Below, in pieces: positions 17,784-27,603 of a stretch of 60,903 nucleotides of DNA (position 1 is its first letter; each line of letters begins with the position of its first letter). The stretch is taken from contig DLLT01000056.1 in NCBI GenBank assembly GCA_002478045.1, positions 1 through 60,903 on the forward strand, given 5' to 3'. The DNA comes from Porphyromonadaceae bacterium UBA7555. GTDB lineage: Bacteria; Bacteroidota; Bacteroidia; Bacteroidales; Muribaculaceae. The position numbers and the translations under genes are program-made. The notes beneath the pieces were generated by a model that ran no database searches, was not told the origin of the DNA, and was given only the letters and a program-made list of their open reading frames with translations.

Positions 17784-19064
17784 GTGTCCGAGAACATAGT
17801 CACCGTTCCATATAAGCCTTTGGCGGTCATAACCGCCGGGACAATGGTCCTGGCCGTTGCTATGTGGTTGGCCGGACATTCGTACTTTGCCTTCTGGGAT
17901 ACTCAAACATATATTGAGGCTTTCGGCAACATCTTGCGGCACGGTGCCGATGCCATTCGCACACCCATATATCCATTGATAGTAGGCCTTTGCCGATTTC
18001 TACCCGGGGAGATGACATGGGCGTATGTACTCATTATCCTGCAACTTGGAACTTTCGTTGCTACTATTCCCATAATGTGGCGCATTGCCGCTCGACTTAT
18101 GACGGCGCGAGCCGCGCTCATCGCCACTGCCGCCTACGCATGGTGTCCGACTTTTGTGTCATTCGCTATGTTCGTTATGCCCGACATTTGGTGTGTCATA
18201 GGTGTGACCGTGCTCCTCGCTCAGGCTCAAAAGATGGCGGAATGTTGTGGATATAAAGCTTTGACGTGGTGCGTCTTTGTATCCGTTGCTTTGGTGCTGC
18301 TCAAGCCCTCCAATATCTATATTGCAATATGGTGGGCCGTGGTAGCTGCGGCTTTGCTGTTGCGGCGCAATCGTCGCTGGTGGTATGGTCTTGTTCCGGC
18401 ATGCGCTATGACTGTGGTCTTGGGCGGCTACGGACTGGCTGTGCAGCGCATCACCGGATATTATACCATCTCGGTGGTCTCCGACATCAACGACTTGGGC
18501 AACATCGCGCAACGGCGCAAACTCGTACCCGAATTGGCCCCTGACAGCGCCACAGCCGACCTCTTCCGGCGCATCAATGCCGCCGATACCGTTTCCAATC
18601 ATCAGCGTCGTAAGATGGCATTTTTGGGCACCGAATCGTTGACGTATGCTCAGATACACGCTGTGATGTCCGCCACCAAGTCTTATGACCCGGCGCGATG
18701 GTATCTTGGCATTCCGGCACGCCTCTTCGAGTCTATGCCCTCCAACGCATTCCCCATACATGGCAGTGACAGACTCAAATACTATACTAAAGCTTTGCAT
18801 ATCAGCTTTTACGTCGTGTACGTCGTCATCTTGGCGCTGTTTGTGTGGCTGTGTGCGGCCCGGCGCCGCTGTGGTGAGGATAGTCGGCACAGCCTGTTTC
18901 GTCTATCGCAACTTTGGGCGCTGTGGGTTCTTGTCTGCGGCGGTATAGCCACGGCCATCATCGGCGGCTTTGATGACTACGGGCGACTTGCCATGGGCGT
19001 ATATCCGGCTCTGATGCTGCTATGTGGCGCGGTTCTCGCAGCTCCTCCGGCAACTGAACGATGA
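17784..19064 (+). CDS. Polytopic membrane protein, glycosyltransferase family 39-like
   Basis: A 426-residue inner-membrane protein with about ten hydrophobic helices. After the first helix comes FAFWDTQTYIEAFGN, and later RTPIYPLIVGL. That acidic motif plus RTPxYP is typical of Bacteroidales dolichyl-phosphate-mannose transferase-like (GT-C fold) membrane proteins. The start is a GTG at 17784; an internal ATG at residue 21 would remove part of the first helix, so GTG is preferred. A soluble loop is at about 235-315. Donor and acceptor are unknown. Confidence 0.7.
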   Translation: MSENIVTVPYKPLAVITAGTMVLAVAMWLAGHSYFAFWDTQTYIEAFGNILRHGADAIRTPIYPLIVGLCRFLPGEMTWAYVLIILQLGTFVATIPIMWRIAARLMTARAALIATAAYAWCPTFVSFAMFVMPDIWCVIGVTVLLAQAQKMAECCGYKALTWCVFVSVALVLLKPSNIYIAIWWAVVAAALLLRRNRRWWYGLVPACAMTVVLGGYGLAVQRITGYYTISVVSDINDLGNIAQRRKLVPELAPDSATADLFRRINAADTVSNHQRRKMAFLGTESLTYAQIHAVMSATKSYDPARWYLGIPARLFESMPSNAFPIHGSDRLKYYTKALHISFYVVYVVILALFVWLCAARRRCGEDSRHSLFRLSQLWALWVLVCGGIATAIIGGFDDYGRLAMGVYPALMLLCGAVLAAPPATER

Positions 19065-19102
19065 GAAAGTAAACCAAGACGCATTATGACCTAAAATAAG
19101 CC

Positions 19103-19123
19103 GACGTGTTTAACGTCTTTTTT
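19103..19123 (+). terminator. Intrinsic terminator, short stem
   Basis: GACGT (19103-19107) pairs with ACGTC (19113-19117), followed by six T residues (19118-19123). The stem is only 5 bp but the T-run is good. It lies 39 nt after the stop of the membrane-protein gene. Confidence 0.55.
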
Positions 19124-19157
19124 GCATCGCGGCGGCGGTTATGTCGCCGTTTTTGGC

Positions 19158-19165
19158 TAATTTTG
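19158..19165 (+). promoter_or_regulatory. -7 promoter box upstream of the THUMP methyltransferase
   Basis: TAATTTTG matches TAnnTTTG, 80 nt before the ATG at 19245. No clear -33 box is seen. Confidence 0.55.
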
Positions 19166-19244
19166 CAGATAAGTAACACGGAGCGACGACAGCAGCCACG
19201 GTGGCGGTCTCGAAATCCTCCGGTCACACATACGGCAGATAATT

Positions 19245-20816
19245 ATGGAGAATAAATTCAAGATGGTGGCCAAGACCCTCAAGGGACTCGAGGCTGTACT
19301 TGCTGACGAGCTTCGTGCCTTAGGGGCTTTTGATGTCGAACCGGGGCATCGTATGGTGTCCTTCGGGGGCGACTTGGAGACGCTGTATCAAGCCAATTTA
19401 TGCTGTCGCACGGCATTACGCATCCTCAAACCGTTCTACGAATTCGAAGCCGGCGACCCGGACGAACTTTATGATGCCGTCAAGGCGTACGATTGGGGTA
19501 CGCTGCTGACACTTGCCAAGACCTTCAGCATTGATACTACTGTATACAGTGACGAGTTTATACATTCGCGCTTTGTTACTTACCGCGTCAAAGATGCTAT
19601 AGTCGATTGGTTCAAGGATCGTTACGGCGAAGATAAACGACCCGGGGTGCGCCTGCAAGATGCAGACGTGATGATCAATGTGCACATCTCGGGGCGTAAG
19701 GTGACACTGTCGCTGGACTCATCGGGCGAGAGCCTGCACAAACGCGGTTGGCGTCGTGCAAGCACCGAAGCACCCATCAGCGAGGTCCTCGCCGCCGGCA
19801 TACTGTTGCTAAGCGGATACCGCGGCGATCGTCCCTTCGTTGATCCCATGTGCGGTAGCGGTACCTTCCTGGTCGAGGCTGCATTGATTGCTGCCAATAT
19901 CAAGCCCGGGGTATTCCGTCAGAGCTTTGCCTTTGAACAATGGCCCGATTTTGATGCCGATCTCTTTGATAGTCTGGTCAATGATGACAGCGAGGAGCGT
20001 CCTATTGCGCATCCCATCATCGGCCGTGACATCTCGCCGGCAGCAGTGGATATTGCTCGCCGCAACCTCACCGCCGCCGGTGTGGTCAAGGATGTAGACC
20101 TGGCCGTACAGTCTATCTCCGCATGGGAGGAGGCGCCGGCACCCGAAGGTATTATCGTCACCAATCCCCCTTATGGCGAACGTATCAGTGCTCCCGATAT
20201 GGAGGCGCTCTACGAGACCATAGGCTCGAAACTGAAGCACGTCTTTGCCGGATGGGAAGCATGGATTATCGGCTATCGCGAGGAATACTTTCGCTGTATA
20301 GGGCTGGCTCCCACCTCGAAGATAGACTTGTACAACGGCTCGCTGGACTGCCAGTTGCGCCATTATGTAATATTTGCAGGTACCAAGCGCGAGTTTCGCG
20401 CCGCCGGAGGTCGACTCAAGACCATAGAAGATCGTGACGACCGCCGGCATCGAGACGAGCGCAAGGCCTTCCGCCGCGGTGACCGTGATGATCGCAACGA
20501 CCATCATCGTCCAATGCGCGATGATCGTCGTTCGTTCCGCGACAATCGCGATGACCGTCGCCGTCCATTTGATCGTGACGACCGTCGCGACAATCGACGT
20601 GACGACCGCCGCGATGACCGCCGAGGTTCGGAGCACGATAACTTTGCACCCGACAGCGAAAATCCGCTGGCACGTCGCCGCAATGTGCATGCACTCAAGT
20701 CGATAGGTGGTATGGGTCCCAAACTGCCTCCGGCAAAGGGCGTCATTATGCGCGACCGCGGATGGAAGAAGCGCTCCCTGCCGCCTAAGGACAAGGGAGG
20801 CGATGACGCTCAATGA
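19245..20816 (+). CDS. THUMP-domain class I SAM-dependent RNA methyltransferase
   Basis: Likely a 23S rRNA guanine-N2 methyltransferase related to the N-terminal half of RlmL. The THUMP RNA-binding region covers about residues 1-165. The methyltransferase domain (about 165-385) has FVDPMCGSGTFLVEAA as SAM motif I and the catalytic NPPYGERIS. After residue 390 the protein has an unusual tail rich in Asp-Arg pairs (DDR/RDD repeats to about 470), then a short basic C-terminus. Such tails bind RNA non-specifically in other proteins; here that is inference. It has its own promoter and is unlinked to neighbours. Confidence 0.9.
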   Translation: MENKFKMVAKTLKGLEAVLADELRALGAFDVEPGHRMVSFGGDLETLYQANLCCRTALRILKPFYEFEAGDPDELYDAVKAYDWGTLLTLAKTFSIDTTVYSDEFIHSRFVTYRVKDAIVDWFKDRYGEDKRPGVRLQDADVMINVHISGRKVTLSLDSSGESLHKRGWRRASTEAPISEVLAAGILLLSGYRGDRPFVDPMCGSGTFLVEAALIAANIKPGVFRQSFAFEQWPDFDADLFDSLVNDDSEERPIAHPIIGRDISPAAVDIARRNLTAAGVVKDVDLAVQSISAWEEAPAPEGIIVTNPPYGERISAPDMEALYETIGSKLKHVFAGWEAWIIGYREEYFRCIGLAPTSKIDLYNGSLDCQLRHYVIFAGTKREFRAAGGRLKTIEDRDDRRHRDERKAFRRGDRDDRNDHHRPMRDDRRSFRDNRDDRRRPFDRDDRRDNRRDDRRDDRRGSEHDNFAPDSENPLARRRNVHALKSIGGMGPKLPPAKGVIMRDRGWKKRSLPPKDKGGDDAQ

Positions 20817-20838
20817 GCATAGGTCTATAAAGGGAGAC

Positions 20839-20876
20839 AAATAGATATATCCGAAAGAAATAGATATACTCGAAAG
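20839..20876. repeat. 19-bp tandem duplication upstream of pfkA
   Basis: Two adjacent 19-bp copies at 20839-20857 and 20858-20876 differ only at two neighbouring bases (TC versus CT before GAAAG). A decayed partial third copy follows. They lie 127 nt before pfkA and may be protein-binding sites or slippage. Confidence 0.7.
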
Positions 20877-21002
20877 AATAAATATCAGAGACAATTCGTT
20901 CAATCAAAGAGCTTTTAAATCGAAAGATTTGCCAACCATGAGCGACCTGCCTAATAAGAAAAGACTTCATACTTACATACAACATAACACTTCATTTGCG
21001 CT

Positions 21003-21983
21003 ATGGATAACATCAAATGCGTCGGAATCCTGACCTCCGGAGGCGATGCCCCCGGTATGAACGCCGCTATACGCGCCGTCACCCGCTCGGCCATATACAA
21101 TGGGCTTAAAGTCAAGGGTATATATCGTGGTTATCATGGACTTATAGCTGATGAAATCAAGGAGTTCCACACTCAGGATGTCTCCAATATCATCCAGCAT
21201 GGCGGCACAATCCTCAAGACGGCCCGCTGCAAGGAATTCACCACACCCGAAGGTCGTCAACTGGCATACGATGTTCTGCGTCGCCACGGCATTGATGCTC
21301 TCATCGTAATAGGCGGTGACGGCTCGCTGACCGGAGCTCGTATTTTTGCCAACGAATTCAATTACCCCATTATAGGTCTGCCCGGCACCATAGACAATGA
21401 CCTCTACGGCACAGATAGCACTATAGGGTATGATACGGCGCTTAATACCATTATGCAATGCGTCGATAAAATTCGCGATACGGCCACCAGCCACGAGCGA
21501 CTGTTCTTTGTCGAAGTTATGGGTCGTGATGCCGGCTTTCTGGCTCTTAACGGAGCTATCGCTTCCGGCGCCGAGGCCGCTATCATCCCCGAGATAAGTA
21601 CTAAGGTTGACCAGTTGGCCGAACTGATACAGAACGGCTTCCGCAAGAGCAAGAACTCATCGATAGTGCTTGTAGCCGAAAGCCCCGTCACGGGCGGCGC
21701 CATGGGTCTGGCCGAACGTGTCAAGAACGAGTATCCCGGCTACGATGTGCGCGTGTCCATCCTCGGACATCTGCAGCGCGGCGGATCGCCCACGGCTTAC
21801 GACCGCATCATTGCCTCGCGTATGGGCGCTGCCGCCATCGATGCGCTTATGGAAGACCAGCGCAACGTGATGATCGGCATCAAGGACGATGAGATTGTGT
21901 ACGTGCCGTTCTCCAAGGCCATCAAGAACGATAAGCCCATCAATCGCGACCTTCTGGAGACGCTTCGCCGTCTTTCCATCTGA
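21003..21983 (+). CDS. pfkA: ATP-dependent 6-phosphofructokinase
   Basis: This enzyme phosphorylates fructose 6-phosphate in glycolysis. Motifs are ILTSGGDAPGMNAAIRAV at the N-terminus (Gly-rich ATP site), GGDGSLTGA near residue 105, PGTIDND with the catalytic Asp (about 127-133), and VEVMGRDAGFLAL (about 171-183). The Gly in GGDGS is the residue that favours ATP over pyrophosphate. Its 326 residues fit the bacterial PfkA type. It is alone on its transcript and followed by a large hairpin. Confidence 0.97.
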   Translation: MDNIKCVGILTSGGDAPGMNAAIRAVTRSAIYNGLKVKGIYRGYHGLIADEIKEFHTQDVSNIIQHGGTILKTARCKEFTTPEGRQLAYDVLRRHGIDALIVIGGDGSLTGARIFANEFNYPIIGLPGTIDNDLYGTDSTIGYDTALNTIMQCVDKIRDTATSHERLFFVEVMGRDAGFLALNGAIASGAEAAIIPEISTKVDQLAELIQNGFRKSKNSSIVLVAESPVTGGAMGLAERVKNEYPGYDVRVSILGHLQRGGSPTAYDRIIASRMGAAAIDALMEDQRNVMIGIKDDEIVYVPFSKAIKNDKPINRDLLETLRRLSI

Positions 21984-21995
21984 TGACATAACCTA

Positions 21996-22034
21996 TATGT
22001 CGCACAGCCGATACGACATCGGCTGTGCGACATA
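21996..22034. repeat. Perfect 17-bp hairpin after pfkA
   Basis: Arms 21996-22012 and 22018-22034 are exact reverse complements with a 5-nt loop (ACGAC). There is no T-run, so it is either a factor-dependent terminator, an RNA-stability element or part of a dispersed repeat family. It lies 12 nt after the pfkA stop. Confidence 0.85.
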
Positions 22035-22079
22035 CGTATGCCTCGGCCTCTCCCTTCGGCGTACGCCTCGGCCTCTCCC
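22035..22079. repeat. 20-bp direct repeat adjoining the hairpin
   Basis: Two 20-bp copies at 22035-22054 and 22060-22079, differing at one base (CGTATGCC versus CGTACGCC) and separated by TTCGG, directly abut the hairpin at 21996-22034. Confidence 0.85.
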
Positions 22080-22199
22080 GGCTTGAACGCCGGATTTCAC
22101 CTTCGGATTGCGATGTTCCAACGTATTCCTTTACCGGAGAGTTCGTATCCACCGCACCTCTTCCCCTCCCCCAAACCGAACAATATCCCTTTGTAACCC

Positions 22200-23555
22200 A
22201 TGAAAATTCTCCATACAGCTGACTGGCATCTGGGGCACATCTTGTACGGATGCAATCGTTTAGAAGAGCAACGCGATGCCTGCCGTCAATTGATTGCCAT
22301 CGCCGAGGCCGAACGACCCGATGCAATTGTTATAGCCGGCGATATATACGATGTGTCCACCCCTTCCGCCGAGGCTGAGAAACTTTTCGTGGAAACCATC
22401 CTCGAACTTACGAATGTCGTCTCGGGCGTTACGATCGTGGCCATAGCCGGAAACCATGACAGCGCTCGCCGTCAGGACGCGCATAGCCCCCTCTGGGAGC
22501 GTGCCGGAGTGCATGTCGTCGGGGGCATAGTGTCAAACACCGTGTATAGTTCCGAGGCCTCCGAGCGCACAGACCCCGGTACGGACGAGCTTCGACCCGT
22601 ACCCGCCGATGATTCGGACGAGGTGATTACCGACCCCGATGATATACTGTGCGACAAATATATCTTCGAAGTTCCGGGACGCGGCTACATTATCGCCGTG
22701 CCTTATGCCAACCGCTATGTCAACCTCGAAAGCTTGTGCGCACGCCTTGCGGCAATAGTCAAACACTTAAATGTCAACAATTTGCCTGTTGTTATGGTGG
22801 GCCATGCAACAGTGGACGAGCTGATTGCGGCAAACCAAGCCGATGTGGCGGCAAGCTACGGCGGCGATATTTCGGAGACGCAAAATGACGACGGCGACGT
22901 ACATCCGGTCATAGGCACCATCGAGGGCCGCTCTTTGGACGTATGGGGCAACGGCTTCGACTACCTCGCACTGGGACATATTCACGGCCGATACGTGTAC
23001 TATGACGATGCCACGCATGCCACCGCAGCTTATAGCGGCAGCCTGCTGCCTACGAGCTTCGACCAGGCTTATGCGGCGCACGGAGTGTATATCGTGGATG
23101 TCCCCGGGCGCAATTATGGTCCTGTAACTATGGAATTTAAGGAAATCAAGCCACTGAGGCCGATGGTGACCATACCCGGCTTCGGCACATGTACATGGGA
23201 GCAGGCTATCTCGGCACTCAAAGATTACGACTCATCGGCAGTGACATATATACGTCTGAATATTAAGCAAAAAGATGGTTTGCCTCAAGGGTATATTATG
23301 CAGGCGCGCAAGGTCATCGAAGAGCGCGGCTGTCGCTGTATCATCAGTACGGCCAATTATACGCGACAATTGGACGAAACACAGGGCTCATCGGATGGTA
23401 CGGCGCTTAGTTTCAGTGATTTTGAGAATAAAACGCCTCAGGATATAGCACGTATGTACGTCAGCGAAAGCAAATTGGCCAATTGGGATGACGAAATGGA
23501 GCGTATGTTGCAAGAAGTCCTTGATGAAATTGAAGATGAGGAACGCAGCAAGTGA
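22200..23555 (+). CDS. sbcD: SbcD subunit of the SbcCD (Mre11-Rad50 type) nuclease
   Basis: This metallophosphoesterase nuclease cuts hairpins and processes double-strand ends with SbcC. Phosphoesterase motifs in order are HTADWHLGHILYG (residue 4 on), GDIYDVSTPS (about 47), AGNHDSARR (about 84), a GHATVDE element (about 201) and LGHIHGRYVY (about 260). The C-terminal about 120 residues form the SbcC-binding cap. Its 451 residues include an acidic insertion (about 120-150) after the NHD motif. sbcC follows 94 nt downstream on the same strand. Confidence 0.95.
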   Translation: MKILHTADWHLGHILYGCNRLEEQRDACRQLIAIAEAERPDAIVIAGDIYDVSTPSAEAEKLFVETILELTNVVSGVTIVAIAGNHDSARRQDAHSPLWERAGVHVVGGIVSNTVYSSEASERTDPGTDELRPVPADDSDEVITDPDDILCDKYIFEVPGRGYIIAVPYANRYVNLESLCARLAAIVKHLNVNNLPVVMVGHATVDELIAANQADVAASYGGDISETQNDDGDVHPVIGTIEGRSLDVWGNGFDYLALGHIHGRYVYYDDATHATAAYSGSLLPTSFDQAYAAHGVYIVDVPGRNYGPVTMEFKEIKPLRPMVTIPGFGTCTWEQAISALKDYDSSAVTYIRLNIKQKDGLPQGYIMQARKVIEERGCRCIISTANYTRQLDETQGSSDGTALSFSDFENKTPQDIARMYVSESKLANWDDEMERMLQEVLDEIEDEERSK

Positions 23556-23649
23556 GTTTCGCATTACCGATACCGATGCTTGTCGCTCCGACAATATAAG
23601 AAGATAAGGGCATCACTTTATCCGAGTCAAATAAAACAATCATTTATCA

Positions 23650-26600
23650 ATGAAAATCAAGAAAATAGCGATACATAACATAGCCACCATCACCGATTAT
23701 GTGCTTGATATGGAACATGCGCCGTTGCGCAAGGCCGATTTGGTGCTGATATGCGGCGAGACAGGTGCCGGCAAAACGACCATACTTGATGCGATATGCC
23801 TGGCCTTATATGGTAAGACTCCGCGTATGGAAGAGACCGATATGACCACTCGTCGAGGACGGTCTGAAAATAAAGATACTTCCGTATTGGGTATGGATGA
23901 TGTGCGACAGATGATGACCACAGGCACTTCCGAGTCGTGGGCGCTGATGTCGTTCGCTGTTAAGGACAACGGCGCTGATCGTATATACACTGCCGGGTGG
24001 TATTGCGCGTATGGGAACGGACGCACCTTTGACGCGTTTATCAAGGGGGTCTCCGGCCGAAAAGGTCGTAATAGCGGCTACCGTGATGCCGTCAATTTCC
24101 TTGTGCCGGGCGATGTGATTACCGAAGCCGGAACTATGGCTGTGTGCGATGGTAATGACATTATAGACAAGCACATACGTGATGAGGTTAAGCGCCTTGT
24201 AGGGTTGGATTTTAGCCAGTTTTGCCGCACAACGATGCTGGCACAAGGCCAATTCTCCAAATTTTACAAGTGCTCGGATGCGGACAAGGGCGTAATTCTC
24301 GAAAAAATACTTGGAAATAACGTGTACTCGCGTGTCGGCAAGCGTATTTACGAAAAAAAACGCGATGCCAAACTCGCTTGGGAACAACTCAATGACCGCC
24401 TCGGCGACCTCAAGCCTATGACCGATGACGAGCGTCAGGCCGTCACCGAAGCCATTGCCGAACAGGGCGTTGTGGCAGCATCTGCCGAGACGGAATGTCG
24501 TAAGATTGACGTGCGCCTTACGTGGCTGTGTGCCGATGCCGACATCAAAGCCTCGGAGGCTGTCGCCTCCAATCGGAAAAATGCGTCCGAAGAAGCGTTG
24601 ACCACCCCGGAATACATGGCCGCAGCGGCGCAGGTGGCATTATTTGATGACGCTGCGGCCGTCATCAATGCTTTGCGCGAAGTTCAGAGCAATAATAAGC
24701 GAAGTGAGGACAGCCAAAAAGCGCTGGAAATGTGTGCAATGAAACTCGTCGACGCTGCTCGCGGGCTTGAAATACAAGACAAACGACTTAAGGACGAAAA
24801 GGCCAATTTACAAGCCCAGGAAGACGATTACGCCACTCGAGCACCACAACGCGAAGTTTTTGCCCAAGACAAGCAATTTGTCGAGGCGCTCAATGCGATT
24901 GTAACGTCCGATAGATTGATACGTAAGCATCATTTAGATCTTGACGCAAAACGCAAGGCCGAGAGTGAAGCCAAAGAAGCACAGTCCAGGGCAGAAAAAG
25001 AATTGGAAGCGGCACAGAATGCCGTGGATGCGGCCGTCACGGTGGTCAAGGATGGAGAGGAAAAATTGGCATTGTTATATCCCGAAGAAGTCAATGCCGA
25101 GCGCACTCGTCAGGCTACACGTCGAGGGCGTTTGGTCTCGCTACGTGCAGCCATCGGCGAATTGCAAGCCCGTCAGGTAGAGAAAGCCGAGGCTGAGAAA
25201 AAACTGAACGAGAACAAAGCAATCATCAGCCAAAAGTCCAAGGAGATAGATCAAATTAGCCCCTCGATAGATACGGCGGATAAGGCGCTGAAAGCAGTCG
25301 AAAACGCTTATGCTTTGGCCAATATGGCGGCCGGTAGGGATTTGGACATGCTTCGTAGCCATCTCGAAGTCGGGTGTACGTGCCCGTTATGCCGACAGAA
25401 GATAGTACAAGCTTTGCCTAAACGTAGCGACTTGGTGGACGAATGCAACGTCATCAAAGCACAAAAAGACGTGGCGCAGAAGATGTTGGATGAATTGCGC
25501 GACTGCCGCAATGACCTTGTAAGCCAAAAGGCTATGGCCGAGGAAATGTGCAAGCAGGCCGGACGTTCGATCGAAAAGATTAAAGCCGACATCGATATGC
25601 GCCAAAAAGCCATAAACAGGGAAGTTGAAGAGCTCCGAATTGAGACTGCCGACATTGAAAGTATAAACACACTGATTAGAGCATTGGATGAGGAGTCACG
25701 GCACACCGAAGGAACCTTGCGGTTGATAGACAAGGTGCAAAAACAATTGAACGCATCGCGAAAGGCGGTGGAGCGCTGTGCCAAAGCTTGTGACAACGCT
25801 CGCGAAAGCCACGGAAAGTGTGTCAATAAACTTACGGATATACGGTCGGCTATAGAGCAGATAGACAAAGCATTGAAAGATGTTGAGACCGGCAGGAGCG
25901 AGGCATTGAATATAATTGATGGTATAGATGCGGAACACGTCTTCGGCGATATTCGTGAAGTGTCGGGCCAGGTCATCAGTGATGCATACGCCGCTGCCCG
26001 TAAGGCCGATAAAAAACAAAAAGACTTAATAGACAGCCAAAGACACAATGTCGATTTGCACGAACGTACGCTTGGCCAAATGCAAAAGCTGTATACACAA
26101 GCCGTAGCCGCTATGCCCGAAGGTATGGTCGAAGAAAGTGTGGCAAACGGCGGCGCGCAACCTACCGATAGAATTTTGACACCGGCCGAAGCATCGGCGG
26201 AAGTCGGCATAGACAGTCTCAATAGCCTTATGCGTGACATTGCCGCAGCCAAGGCTGCTTTGGACGAGATTGCGACTAAGGCCAAGGATTGCGAAGCGGC
26301 AGTGCAAGAATACCTTGACGGACATAGCGACACTTCGCGCGACGAGCTGGCGCGTCTGGCCGCTGTGGACCCGCGCGAAATGCAGCGATTGCGCAGCGAG
26401 ATCAGTAAGGCACAACAGGCTGTCAACGAGTCTCGTGCGCGTCTGGCCGAGGTGCAGCGCCGTGCAGTCGAACATGCCGGGGCAGACGGCAATGTCTCGT
26501 TGTCCGAAATCGAGGGAGATGACGCCGAAGGCGCCGTGCGACAGCTCCAATACGCAAAAGTCGAGACGGCGCAACGTCGCGATGCCGCCAACGGCGAGAT

Positions 26601-27204
26601 AGGTCGTATGTGTCAACGGCTCGAATCGGACGATGCGTTGCACCGCGAGCATCAGGCATTGTTGGAGCAAGTGGCCAAGGCCAAAGCCGAATACGACAAA
26701 TGGGATCGGCTCAACGAGCTACTCGGTGACTCCATGGGCGATCGCTTCCGCCGTATTGCTTTGAGCTTTGTTCTCGAATCGCTGTTGGAACGAGCCAATG
26801 TCTATTTGCATAAGTTGACGCCGCAATACGACCTTGTAGGCGTGCGCGGTACGCTCAATATAAATATACGTGACATCGGTCGCGGCGGGGTCATTCGTTC
26901 GGGCAATACCCCTTCGGGTGGCGAGACTTTTTTGGTGTCGCTGGCGTTGTCGTTGGCTTTGAGTGAGATTAGCGACAGCCTTGCCGTAGACACCCTATTT
27001 ATAGATGAAGGCTTCGGTACACTCAGCGGTCAGCCGCTGCAAAATGCCGTAGAACTGTTGCAGTCGTTACAGCGCGACACTTGCCGCCGCGTAGTGCTTA
27101 TCAGCCATAACGCCTCGCTGCGAGAGATGATCCCGGTGCAGCTCCAACTGACTAAAAATCCGTACACGTGCACCTCAACCGTGCACACATTTGTCGTGTC
27201 TTGA
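23650..27204 (+). CDS. sbcC: SbcC subunit, SMC-like ATPase with zinc hook
   Basis: The 1184-residue ATPase partner of SbcD. Walker A GETGAGKTT is near residue 36. Long coiled-coil arms run from about 200 to 1000. The zinc hook CPLC is at about 578-581, near the middle, as expected for Rad50/SbcC. The ABC signature SGGETFLVSLALSLALSE and Walker B DTLFIDEGFGTL are near 1085-1125, and ISHN is the H-loop. The pair processes DNA ends, hairpins and stalled forks. The gene is intact and normal in length. Confidence 0.96.
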   Translation: MKIKKIAIHNIATITDYVLDMEHAPLRKADLVLICGETGAGKTTILDAICLALYGKTPRMEETDMTTRRGRSENKDTSVLGMDDVRQMMTTGTSESWALMSFAVKDNGADRIYTAGWYCAYGNGRTFDAFIKGVSGRKGRNSGYRDAVNFLVPGDVITEAGTMAVCDGNDIIDKHIRDEVKRLVGLDFSQFCRTTMLAQGQFSKFYKCSDADKGVILEKILGNNVYSRVGKRIYEKKRDAKLAWEQLNDRLGDLKPMTDDERQAVTEAIAEQGVVAASAETECRKIDVRLTWLCADADIKASEAVASNRKNASEEALTTPEYMAAAAQVALFDDAAAVINALREVQSNNKRSEDSQKALEMCAMKLVDAARGLEIQDKRLKDEKANLQAQEDDYATRAPQREVFAQDKQFVEALNAIVTSDRLIRKHHLDLDAKRKAESEAKEAQSRAEKELEAAQNAVDAAVTVVKDGEEKLALLYPEEVNAERTRQATRRGRLVSLRAAIGELQARQVEKAEAEKKLNENKAIISQKSKEIDQISPSIDTADKALKAVENAYALANMAAGRDLDMLRSHLEVGCTCPLCRQKIVQALPKRSDLVDECNVIKAQKDVAQKMLDELRDCRNDLVSQKAMAEEMCKQAGRSIEKIKADIDMRQKAINREVEELRIETADIESINTLIRALDEESRHTEGTLRLIDKVQKQLNASRKAVERCAKACDNARESHGKCVNKLTDIRSAIEQIDKALKDVETGRSEALNIIDGIDAEHVFGDIREVSGQVISDAYAAARKADKKQKDLIDSQRHNVDLHERTLGQMQKLYTQAVAAMPEGMVEESVANGGAQPTDRILTPAEASAEVGIDSLNSLMRDIAAAKAALDEIATKAKDCEAAVQEYLDGHSDTSRDELARLAAVDPREMQRLRSEISKAQQAVNESRARLAEVQRRAVEHAGADGNVSLSEIEGDDAEGAVRQLQYAKVETAQRRDAANGEIGRMCQRLESDDALHREHQALLEQVAKAKAEYDKWDRLNELLGDSMGDRFRRIALSFVLESLLERANVYLHKLTPQYDLVGVRGTLNINIRDIGRGGVIRSGNTPSGGETFLVSLALSLALSEISDSLAVDTLFIDEGFGTLSGQPLQNAVELLQSLQRDTCRRVVLISHNASLREMIPVQLQLTKNPYTCTSTVHTFVVS

Positions 27205-27603
27205 TAACTCTTTAGGATAAGGGTCTGATATTTAACGACAACGTATATAGATATTCGAACATATTGGACGAAGCGGTTGTTAAAATCGCTGTTATATTGT
27301 TGGGCTAAAGCGGGTAGTGTAGCCGAGGAGCTCTAAATCCTCATTCGGCAAGAGCGTTTTGACTTATAAACTAATAAAGGTGGCAAGGAAGGGTGTGTTT
27401 GGCAGTGTTATTGCAATTAACACTTATTAACACCTACAGGCTTATGTAATTCTTAAATAATGTATATATTTGTAATTTAATAGACTGTCGGCCATCATCC
27501 TTACCCATGATCGTACAACGGTGACTGCGTCTGATAGCCGATAGGTACGAAAAAAAAGCACGGCACGACACAACAGGTTTGATATAACATAAACGGCACA
27601 GCT
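27205..27603. other. Intergenic region before the kinase/phosphatase block
   Basis: These 399 nt hold no gene I can support. Base composition is clearly more AT-rich than in the flanking genes. An imperfect hairpin lies near 27321-27348 (GCCGAGGAG and CCTCATTCGGC), with a promoter-like -7 box at 27465-27472. An 87-codon minus-strand frame is present but has no homology that I recognise. Confidence 0.6.
27465..27472 (+). promoter_or_regulatory. -7 promoter box at the head of the signalling block
   Basis: TATATTTG matches TAnnTTTG and lies 131 nt before the zinc-ribbon start, giving a leader of about 120 nt. It is the best promoter candidate for the genes from 27604 onward. No good -33 element is visible. 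Confidence 0.5.

Noticed and set aside
25308..26591. 427-codon minus-strand frame
   Set aside because: Antisense to the coiled-coil part of sbcC; Ser/Ala/Cys-rich shadow.
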